A program made the translations under genes and the position numbers. A model generated the notes under the pieces. It was not told where the DNA came from and searched no databases. It saw only the letters and a list, made by a program, of their open reading frames with translations. A stretch of 64,000 nucleotides of DNA from Rhodohalobacter sulfatireducens (GTDB lineage Bacteria > Bacteroidota > Rhodothermia > Balneolales > Balneolaceae): NCBI RefSeq assembly GCF_022012475.1, contig NZ_JAKLWS010000002.1:230854-294853 (forward strand). Direction: 5' to 3'. Below, one piece after another: positions 56,860-64,000 of the stretch (the stretch's first letter is position 1; each line of letters starts with the position of its first letter).

Positions 56860-57103
56860 GTAAAAAAATAAAACAGCAGTGAATTTCAGATTACTTCTAC
56901 TCATTAAGTTAAGCTCAATTCTGTTTTAGGAATCATTCTTAGCTCCACAGATATGATTCAAAAATATTCAAAAAAAATTACAGGGTACTCTAAATCTCAG
57001 TTGTTTTAACAACAGATCTATAAAATTGGATGTTTAAAAAAAGGGAAATGTTTGGTTGTCCCAATCATTTTGTAGAAAAACCGACAATAAGAGGTAGAGT
57101 TAA

Positions 57104-58165
57104 TTGGAATTACAAAGAAAAATGTGGGTACTGATACAGCGGTACGTGACCGGTAATGCATCACCGGAAGAACGGCAAGTACTTCAAAAATGGATAGACA
57201 AGAGCCGAGATAATGAGCAAGTTCTTAGAGAGATTGAGAAGATTTGGAAGATGACTCCAGAAGAAAATTTTGAGACAGATGTTGAAGAAGCATGGCGACA
57301 ATTCAGGGAAAGAATTAATCAAAAATCTACTGAAAAAACCGTTAAGCAAATACAAACAGTCCGTAAAACCTATCCGAAAAAATCGAATACTTTTGTATAT
57401 GCGATGCGTGCAGCGGCTGTAATTTTGGTGATCCTGCTTGCCGGTATGTTTTCATACTATCTGGGTAATAATAATTCTTTATCGGATTCAATTGCGGAAA
57501 AATCTGAATTTTATCAGATGCAAGAAATGGTTACAAGTAGGGGTGAAAAAGCAAAAGTACGCTTTTCTGATGGAACAGAAGTAGTTCTAAATTCAGCTAG
57601 TTCTATTCGTTTTCCCAAGGAATTCAAAGGCTCACAAAGAGAAGTTTACCTGGACGGTGAAGCTTTATTCAAAGTAGCACATGATGCCAGCCAACTATTT
57701 ATAGTTCACGCTCAAGGTGCAAGAATTGAGGTCTTGGGCACAGAATTTAATGTAAAAGGGTGGGAAGAAGATGGAAAAACTGAAGTCGTGGTTCGGGAAG
57801 GGAAAGTTTCAGTGAACTCCAACCTATCAGAGTTGAGTGATGAATCAGAAGTGATTCTTACTAAAGGATATATGACTGAATTGATAAAGGGTAAAGCCCC
57901 TCAACCTGCAACAAAAGTTGACAGTAACTATTACCTGCTTTGGACAAGTGGTGGTATGCATTTTGATAACGTGCCTCTCCAAAAAGTTTTCAGAGATATT
58001 GAGCGTCGTTTTGACGTGAATATATCTGTTGAAAGAGTAGATATATTAGATGTGCCTTTCACAAGTACTTTTCAGTATGCCGAACTCAATGAAGTTCTCT
58101 CTGTAATAGCAGCATCATTGGGTACCGATTACGCAAGGCATGAGAGAGAAGTCAAGTTTTATTAA
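57104..58165 (+). CDS. FecR family anti-sigma factor
   Basis: A 353-residue membrane protein: cytoplasmic helical part (1-95), one membrane helix (102-121), periplasmic FecR domain (about 135-240, with SRGEKAKVRFSDGTEVVLNS and VLGTEFNVKGW) and C-terminal DUF4974 (about 280-350). The start chosen is TTG at 57104 because GAGGTAGAG lies about 7 bases before it; an internal ATG (57122) is farther away. It relays the signal from the STN domain of the SusC protein to the ECF sigma factor. Confidence 0.92.
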   Translation: MELQRKMWVLIQRYVTGNASPEERQVLQKWIDKSRDNEQVLREIEKIWKMTPEENFETDVEEAWRQFRERINQKSTEKTVKQIQTVRKTYPKKSNTFVYAMRAAAVILVILLAGMFSYYLGNNNSLSDSIAEKSEFYQMQEMVTSRGEKAKVRFSDGTEVVLNSASSIRFPKEFKGSQREVYLDGEALFKVAHDASQLFIVHAQGARIEVLGTEFNVKGWEEDGKTEVVVREGKVSVNSNLSELSDESEVILTKGYMTELIKGKAPQPATKVDSNYYLLWTSGGMHFDNVPLQKVFRDIERRFDVNISVERVDILDVPFTSTFQYAELNEVLSVIAASLGTDYARHEREVKFY

Positions 58166-58259
58166 TCAATCAGATTAATAATCCATACAAATTATAAAAA
58201 TATATGAATGTATTGGTAGCGCTTTTTATAAATAAAATCTCAACCTAACATAAAAAACA

Positions 58260-61200
58260 ATGGTGGAAAAACTACGCTTCAGTGACTTATCTAAAATGAT
58301 ATGTTTCTTAGCAATCACTCTTATTGTGTCTGGAATGGTGCCCAATAAGCTTCTTGCAGTGCAAGTAGAGGCAAATAATGCAACAATTGAATTCCATAAG
58401 ACAACCCTTGCCAGCATTCAGGAAATGTTTTATAAAACAAGGTTTGAAAAACAAATAAGCTTGGAATTGAATGAATTAACCTTAAAACAAGCGCTTCGGG
58501 AATTTGCCTCAGTCACGGGAATGAAACTTACTTATAGAGGTGACATTATTCCAGATAAAACAGTCACTTTGACCTCAAATAGTATTGCTGTAAGTGATGC
58601 TTTGGATCATATGTTAGCAGATACAGGATTGGATTATCAATTCTCTCAACAAGGATATCTGCTGATTCAACGTGCTGAGCCAAATACTGAAAGTGTTGTT
58701 TACGTTCAGAGCATAAGTGGAGTTGTTTTAGACGCTATGGATGGTACACCCATACCTGCTGTTAATATAGTTGTTGTAGGCAGCCAGGAATCGGTAGGTG
58801 GTGTGATAGGTACCACTACGAATGTTGAAGGCGAATTTGAGCTTAACGTTCCCGATGATCTTAATACACTTCTGATAACCTCCGTTGGTTACGTTGAACA
58901 ATCTGTTGACATTAATGGTAGGTCGAACTTAACCATTGAGCTTGAAAGAGCTAACGAATTACTTGATGATATTGTAGTCGTAGGTTATGGTATGCAACGC
59001 CAGGAACGTGTAACCGGATCCATCTCTTCAGTACGAGCAGATGAATTAGACGAACAACCGATCAGTGATCTTTCAACAGCATTACAAGGCAGAGCTTCCG
59101 GAGTGGAAATTGTGCGAAGTGGCGGTGATCCGGGTGCAAGCGGGGCCATTAGAATTCGGGGTACCGGAACCGTAAATAATGCAGATCCACTTATAGTAAT
59201 TGACGGGATGCCGTCAGACCTGAGGAGTCTTAATAACATTAATTCTGATAACGTTGAATCAATAGACGTTTTAAAAGATGCGTCTTCAGCAGCAATTTAT
59301 GGGAACCGTGCTGCAAACGGTGTTATCCTGGTTACTACAAAAAGCGGACAACTAGACCAACCACTCCAGGTAAAATTCAATTCTTCAGTGGGTTTTTCGC
59401 AGCCTGTAAATACAATAGATGTACTGGATGCCCCAACGTTGGCAGAACTAAAAAGGGAGCGTTATACCAATGATGGAATTCCAGTTAATCCTATTTGGTC
59501 CGATCCGCAGTATCAAACACAGCGCACAAACTGGCAAGATGAATTATTAGGTACCGGTACAATTCAGGATTATAGCTTATCTCTGCAAGGGGGTAACTCA
59601 ACTTCATCATTCTATGTATCTGGTAATTATATGGATGAACAAGGTATGATGGAATCATCCTATTTTGACAGGTATGGTCTCAAAATTAACTCCAGTCATA
59701 ATATTTCTGAAAAATTAAATATCAGGCAAAATCTTACGCTGTCCAGAACGTCCGGGAATACACTCAACACTCAGTCTGCACAGACAGGGGTATTGTGGAG
59801 TGCAATTCGTTTTCACCCGGGTTTACCCGTTAAATATGATGATGGCACTTATAGTTCTTCTCAGATAAGTGGTGAATTTGGTGATATTAACAACCCGATT
59901 TTTACAGTTGAACAAGACTCGGATTCAGAAAGCGAATACCGCAGAGTTTTGGGTAACGTGCAGGCAGAATATAATATACTGCCTGGTTTGTCGGTGCGAG
60001 GTAATCTGGGTTTAGATTATTCATTTCAGGATTTTTATACCTACAACATTATAATTGATGACCAGATCAGGGCACGTTCCCGAAACTCATTGGATCGGCG
60101 ATTTACTGAAAACCGCTCCATCTTGACAGAGGCTTTCCTGGATTACAGTAATTCTTTGGGTGAAAACCATGATATAGATGCATTAGGCGGTATTATACTT
60201 GAGAAATTTCAGGGGGAGACGTTCCGCGCAAACAGACTTGATTTTACAGACGAATCAGAATCACAGCGAGTACTTGATGCCGGAAACACCATTAACCTGG
60301 CGGATGGGACAACATTTGAAGATGCACTTCTCTCATACCTTGGAAGAATAAATTATGCTTATGATGATAAGTATTTGTTAACTGCCAGTTTAAGATATGA
60401 TGGTTCATCACGCTTTTCATCCGACAATAGATGGGGTTTATTTCCTGCTTTCTCGGCCGGTTGGAGAATTTCTGAAGAGAGTTTCTTTGATGGATTACGG
60501 TCGACGATTAATAATATGCGGTTAACAGCCGGCTGGGGACGTTCTGGAAATCAGTCAATTGCCAGAAATCAGTTTTTGGGACTTTACGGCCAAAATTCCC
60601 AGTATTCATTTAATGGGGCACAAGTAAGAGGCATAAGTCAGACCAGAATTCCAAATCGGGATATCTCTTGGGAAACAGTTGAGATGCTAAATTTTGGTTT
60701 GCACACAAGATGGCTTGAAGACCGCGTCAATGCTACCATAGAGTACTTTATAAAAGATTCGAAAGATGTTTTACTCGCACCACCGATTTTAGGAACTCTT
60801 GGTACTGCCACTGTTCCTGATGTTAATGTAGGTGAGATTAGGAATAAAGGTTTTGAAATAGAGCTTGGGTATAGTGGCGTTATAGGTGAGTTCAACTATA
60901 ATGTGACTGGAAATGCTTCATTTATTAAAAACGAAGTTACAAATCTTAACGACGACTTTTTGTCCTCGCGAAGATATGGAAGACCTGATGCTGAAATTTC
61001 AAGAACGTTTGAAGGTGAACCGATTGCTACCTTTTTTGGTTGGAAAACTGACGGATTGTATCAAAATCAACAAGAAATTGACAGCGATCCAAACATATCT
61101 AATGACTCCAGGCAAGATATTATACAACCCGGTGATGTTCGATTCCTCGACTTGAATGGCGACGGGCAAATAACCGGTGAAGATCGAGCCATACTTGGAA

Positions 61201-61706
61201 GTCCCCATCCGGATATGACATATGGTTTGAGTTTAACAAGTGGTTACAAAAACTTCAGTTTAAACTTGCATTTTGCCGGTGCCGCAGGAGTCGAAATCTA
61301 CAACGCTGACAGAATGCAGGGATTAGATCCTACGTATCCCTTTAATATGTATGCTGAAGTTGAAAACCGCTGGAATGGGCAGGGTAGCAGTAATTCAATT
61401 CCAAGGATGACAACATTACGGGATAATCAAAACCACAGAACGTCGGATCTGTTTATTGAAAATGGAAATTATCTGAGACTCAAATCATTTACTCTCGGAT
61501 ATGAAATGCCTGCAGAAGTAAACAGTTTTCTTGGGACACGTGGTTTAAGGCTCTATGTAACAGGCATAAATGTGTTCACAGTTACTCCATATTCTGGCAT
61601 CGATCCTGAGCTAGGATATACAGATGGAAACCTCCAAAGAAATGTTGATTTCGCACAATACCCTCAACCACGTACGTGGACTTTCGGGTTAACGATTGAC
61701 TTTTAG
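58260..61706 (+). CDS. SusC/RagA-type TonB-dependent receptor with STN signalling domain
   Basis: An 1148-residue outer-membrane protein with signal peptide (about 1-34), STN (secretin/TonB N-terminal) domain (about 45-138), carboxypeptidase-regulatory-like domain (about 150-232), TonB-box/plug start DDIVVVGYGMQRQERVTGSI (236-255), plug (to about 370, with IDVLKDASSAAIYGNRAANG) and a 22-strand barrel ending WTFGLTIDF. The STN domain marks it as a signal-transducing receptor that contacts FecR in the periplasm. With SusD it forms a lidded uptake complex for an oligosaccharide or related ligand, unknown here. Confidence 0.95.
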   Translation: MVEKLRFSDLSKMICFLAITLIVSGMVPNKLLAVQVEANNATIEFHKTTLASIQEMFYKTRFEKQISLELNELTLKQALREFASVTGMKLTYRGDIIPDKTVTLTSNSIAVSDALDHMLADTGLDYQFSQQGYLLIQRAEPNTESVVYVQSISGVVLDAMDGTPIPAVNIVVVGSQESVGGVIGTTTNVEGEFELNVPDDLNTLLITSVGYVEQSVDINGRSNLTIELERANELLDDIVVVGYGMQRQERVTGSISSVRADELDEQPISDLSTALQGRASGVEIVRSGGDPGASGAIRIRGTGTVNNADPLIVIDGMPSDLRSLNNINSDNVESIDVLKDASSAAIYGNRAANGVILVTTKSGQLDQPLQVKFNSSVGFSQPVNTIDVLDAPTLAELKRERYTNDGIPVNPIWSDPQYQTQRTNWQDELLGTGTIQDYSLSLQGGNSTSSFYVSGNYMDEQGMMESSYFDRYGLKINSSHNISEKLNIRQNLTLSRTSGNTLNTQSAQTGVLWSAIRFHPGLPVKYDDGTYSSSQISGEFGDINNPIFTVEQDSDSESEYRRVLGNVQAEYNILPGLSVRGNLGLDYSFQDFYTYNIIIDDQIRARSRNSLDRRFTENRSILTEAFLDYSNSLGENHDIDALGGIILEKFQGETFRANRLDFTDESESQRVLDAGNTINLADGTTFEDALLSYLGRINYAYDDKYLLTASLRYDGSSRFSSDNRWGLFPAFSAGWRISEESFFDGLRSTINNMRLTAGWGRSGNQSIARNQFLGLYGQNSQYSFNGAQVRGISQTRIPNRDISWETVEMLNFGLHTRWLEDRVNATIEYFIKDSKDVLLAPPILGTLGTATVPDVNVGEIRNKGFEIELGYSGVIGEFNYNVTGNASFIKNEVTNLNDDFLSSRRYGRPDAEISRTFEGEPIATFFGWKTDGLYQNQQEIDSDPNISNDSRQDIIQPGDVRFLDLNGDGQITGEDRAILGSPHPDMTYGLSLTSGYKNFSLNLHFAGAAGVEIYNADRMQGLDPTYPFNMYAEVENRWNGQGSSNSIPRMTTLRDNQNHRTSDLFIENGNYLRLKSFTLGYEMPAEVNSFLGTRGLRLYVTGINVFTVTPYSGIDPELGYTDGNLQRNVDFAQYPQPRTWTFGLTIDF

Positions 61707-61716
61707 GAGGCAAACC

Positions 61717-63237
61717 ATGAAAAAAAATAATTCAATAAGGAATAGAACAATGTCATATCAATTCAAAAAAAACAATAGCAGAATGAAATCTGGTTCCGTG
61801 CTTTTACTGCTTAGCTTTAGTATCCTGGCTTTAACTTTTTTCTCAGGTTGTGATGAAGGTGTTCTGGATACAACTCCATATGGACAAACAACCTCTGATA
61901 GTTTCTGGAGAACAGCTACTGATGCAGAGGCTGCCATAAATGCTGTGTATCATCCGCTTCCTTCGCACGATTTGTATGGCCATACGGAAATGACTCTGAT
62001 CAACATTCCATCAGATGATGAGTTCAGGGCAGGTGACCATGGTCCACATTCAGACCTCGAAAATTTCACGTATGATGCAACTCACCCGTACTTTGATATT
62101 TCTTGGAAGAACAAATACGAAATCATTCAAAGAACAAATGACGTCTTGATTAATGTCTCTGAAATGGACATTGACCAAAATTTGAAAAACCGGATACTGG
62201 GCGAGGCTCATTTCATGCGTGGATTTGCGTATTGGACTCTTGCCAAGCTTTTTGCCGGTGTACCATTAATTTTAGAGGATGATGTTTTAAATGGTGAGTA
62301 TGATAAACCCAGGGCAACTCTGGAAGCTACGTACGCTCAAATAGAATCTGATTTCCAACAAGCGGCAAATTTACTGCCCGCTACACACGATGGAGCAAAT
62401 ATCGGCCGCCCGAATAGTGGAGCAGCCTGGGGGTATCTAACCATGGTTTATATGTACCAGGAAAAGTTCCAGGATGCTATTGAAGCCGGTAGTAGAGTCA
62501 TTGATGGTCCATATCCACTTGCGGACAGTTTTGATGAAAATTTTTCTATCCAGACACAATATAATCCCGAAATCCTTTTCACTGTCGGATCCTCAGAAGG
62601 ATGGAGAACTCAGGCTCATACCATTTACACTACTCCTCGACCTTGGGGCGGATGGGACTTCCAGGCTCCACTCCCTGATTTAGTCGAAGAATTTGAGGAA
62701 GGGGACCCAAGACAGGATTACTCTATTATGATGCCCGGCGATATTTTTGATCTCGGTGGTGACAGGGGGGAAACTGAGTTTACAGCAGACCTTTCTCCAA
62801 CTACCGGTTATCACTTCGAGAAATATGCAGCCTGGAGAGATGCAGGTGGATTGGATATGAATATGAATATTCCATTATTAAGGTCTGCCGAGGTGTATTT
62901 ATACGTAGCTGAAGCAAAAATCAGATCTGGAGGGAATGGTGATACTGAACTGAATGTAGTTCGTTCACGAGCTGGAATGTCGCCAGTTACAAATGCTACA
63001 ATGGATCATATTATTCATGAAAGAAGGGTAGAACTTGCCGGTGAAGGTCGACGCCATTTTGATCTGATGCGATGGGATAAAGCTGGAATTGTGGATATTG
63101 AGCAAATATACGGTGAAGACAGAGGAGTTTATGACCCCCCAAGGATATTTGTAAGACCGAAACACTACTATTACGCAATTCCTCAAAACCAAATCGATAT
63201 AAGTGGAGGTACGTTAGAACAGAATCCGGGCCATTAA
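61717..63237 (+). CDS. SusD/RagB family surface lipoprotein
   Basis: 506 residues from the ATG at 61717, chosen because AGGAGG lies 7 bases upstream; the frame is open seven codons further. Lipobox FFSGC (Cys45). SusD features: a TPR-rich helical scaffold (SFWRTATDAEAAINAVYHPL, ILGEAHFMRGFAYWTLAKLF, AAWGYLTMVYMYQEKFQDAI) and the C-terminal RRVELAGEGRRHFDLMRW. It closes the extracellular face of the SusC barrel and binds ligand. Translation is probably coupled to susC, which ends 10 bases earlier. Confidence 0.95.
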   Translation: MKKNNSIRNRTMSYQFKKNNSRMKSGSVLLLLSFSILALTFFSGCDEGVLDTTPYGQTTSDSFWRTATDAEAAINAVYHPLPSHDLYGHTEMTLINIPSDDEFRAGDHGPHSDLENFTYDATHPYFDISWKNKYEIIQRTNDVLINVSEMDIDQNLKNRILGEAHFMRGFAYWTLAKLFAGVPLILEDDVLNGEYDKPRATLEATYAQIESDFQQAANLLPATHDGANIGRPNSGAAWGYLTMVYMYQEKFQDAIEAGSRVIDGPYPLADSFDENFSIQTQYNPEILFTVGSSEGWRTQAHTIYTTPRPWGGWDFQAPLPDLVEEFEEGDPRQDYSIMMPGDIFDLGGDRGETEFTADLSPTTGYHFEKYAAWRDAGGLDMNMNIPLLRSAEVYLYVAEAKIRSGGNGDTELNVVRSRAGMSPVTNATMDHIIHERRVELAGEGRRHFDLMRWDKAGIVDIEQIYGEDRGVYDPPRIFVRPKHYYYAIPQNQIDISGGTLEQNPGH

Positions 63238-63418
63238 TTATATTGGTTAAATAAAAAATGTGTCTCTTTTAGATGGATACTTGAATTCCGTGTATTACAA
63301 CAGGTAGCATTATAAAAATCTCAAAAGATTATTATACATAGACTGTTGGGAATCAAAATCTTCTTGAAGAGACACTTTTTGAATGAAGATGAAATTTTAA
63401 AAATAAACCAACATTTGA

Positions 63419-63895
63419 TTGAACCGGCTAATCAACAAGTGGACTCTAATTATCGGTGCTACTTCTGGTATTGGAAAAGCTTCCGCAAGACTATTTGCCC
63501 AACATAAATCGAATATTATTACCGGCCGGTGGAATGAATGGTTTGAAAACTTTAAACATGAACTTGAGCAAGACTATTCGATAAAAGTTCTCATCTTATC
63601 TTTTGATATTCGTGACCGAAATGCCTGCCAATCTTTTGTAAGTTCAAAAGCAAAGCCTGTTGATAAACTCCTAAACAATGCGGGCTTAGCATTGGGCAAG
63701 GGCTCAATTTTTGATGCTGATTTTGAAGATTGGGATAAAGTGATCGATACAAATATAAAAGGTTTACTCAACATGACCCGGTTTATATCTGAAAAAAATG
63801 AGAAATATTAATTCGGGTCATATAATCAATGTTGGTTCAATTGACAGCTACGCTTGTAGCCAGATATTCAAAATAAAAAGACAAACAATATTTTT
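63419..63895 (+). pseudogene. Broken short-chain dehydrogenase/reductase
   Basis: The frame from TTG 63419 encodes the Rossmann start WTLIIGATSGIGKASARLFA and NNAGLALGKGSIFDADFEDW, then stops at 63809. In the next frame, after an A-rich run near 63793, the SDR continues as GHIINVGSIDSYAC with the catalytic serine region, but stops before the YxxxK catalytic pair. The gene therefore has a frameshift and lacks its last third. Its parent would be a YdfG-like NADP-dependent dehydrogenase. It lies just after susD and is non-functional. Confidence 0.8.
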
Positions 63896-63905
63896 AGAAT
63901 GAAGA

Positions 63906-64000
63906 ATGAGCGAGAAGAAAGTATTATTTAAAAACACAGCTGATCAGTTGGGCAGGAACTGGATTATTACCCCGGCCAATTCGGAGTTGGAGGGGTTGGG
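63906..64000 (+). CDS. Start of a gene resembling 5-deoxy-glucuronate isomerase (partial)
   Basis: Only 31 complete codons are in the window: MSEKKVLFKNTADQLGRNWI, then ITPANSELEGL. The pattern LFKN-(5)-GRNW-ITP-NS resembles the N-terminus of IolB-type (KduI/IolB family) isomerases of inositol or uronate breakdown. The evidence is thin. If correct, it hints that the neighbouring SusCD locus handles a sugar acid or inositol-like substrate. Confidence 0.4.
   Translation, partial: MSEKKVLFKNTADQLGRNWIITPANSELEGL

Overview
The window looks like a chromosome segment from a Bacteroidota/Balneolota-type bacterium. This is inferred from gene content: SusC/SusD pairs with an ECF sigma factor and FecR, and DUF2851, DUF3078, DUF5916 and DUF5995 proteins. 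The closest fit is probably a marine or halophilic Balneolaceae. There is no phage, insertion sequence or CRISPR array. Coding is dense, with a few AT-rich gaps and several short dispersed or palindromic intergenic repeats.

Layout. 1-3.8 kb: the end of aspartate-semialdehyde dehydrogenase, then lgt, a DUF5995 protein and a LolA-like protein on the minus strand. 3.9-7.4 kb: an unusual minus-strand pair. One gene encodes an actin-like ATPase whose phosphate-1 motif lies at the C-terminus, as in a circular permutation. The other encodes a long protein with signal peptide, beta-barrel, coiled coil, acidic linker, one membrane helix and a polar tail, so it could span the whole envelope. 7.9-16.5 kb: AsmA-like protein, TonB receptor with a lipoprotein, gltX, DUF1499. 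16.7-25.1 kb: VOC protein, serine hydrolase, two-domain glycosyltransferase, a three-gene operon (phosphoribosyltransferase, DUF3078, PLP decarboxylase) and DUF2851. 25.2-29.8 kb: tRNA-Gln, prs-rplY-pth and a membrane pyrophosphatase. 29.8-34.1 kb: SpoIIE-type phosphatase, an unknown protein, a methyltransferase, pyrF and rnhA.

34.2-38 kb is a likely osmoprotectant module (porin, BCCT transporter, universal stress protein); the porin's evident signal peptide lies upstream of the first ATG with no normal start codon. 38.4-47.8 kb holds a P5C-dehydrogenase-like enzyme, DUF5916 and DUF885 proteins, a DJ-1/PfpI protein, a PIN-domain toxin-antitoxin pair behind a palindromic operator, and two small envelope proteins.

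48.4-63.2 kb is an accessory region. It starts with four genes of planctomycete type (PSCyt1/DUF1549/LamG/DUF1553 lipoprotein, Tat-exported DUF1501 protein, Tat-exported NHL-repeat protein, membrane cytochrome with leucine-rich repeats). These are followed by an ECF sigma factor, a FecR anti-sigma factor, a SusC-type receptor with an STN signalling domain, and SusD. Together they suggest a regulated outer-membrane uptake system next to a periplasmic haem-protein complex of unknown substrate. The window ends with a broken SDR gene and the start of a gene resembling the 5-deoxy-glucuronate isomerase family.

The best candidate for an undescribed system is the actin-like/envelope-spanning pair at 3859-7397: a cytoplasmic filament-forming protein that could connect to the outer membrane through its neighbour. 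The motif order and domain layout are read directly from the sequence; the functional link is inference.
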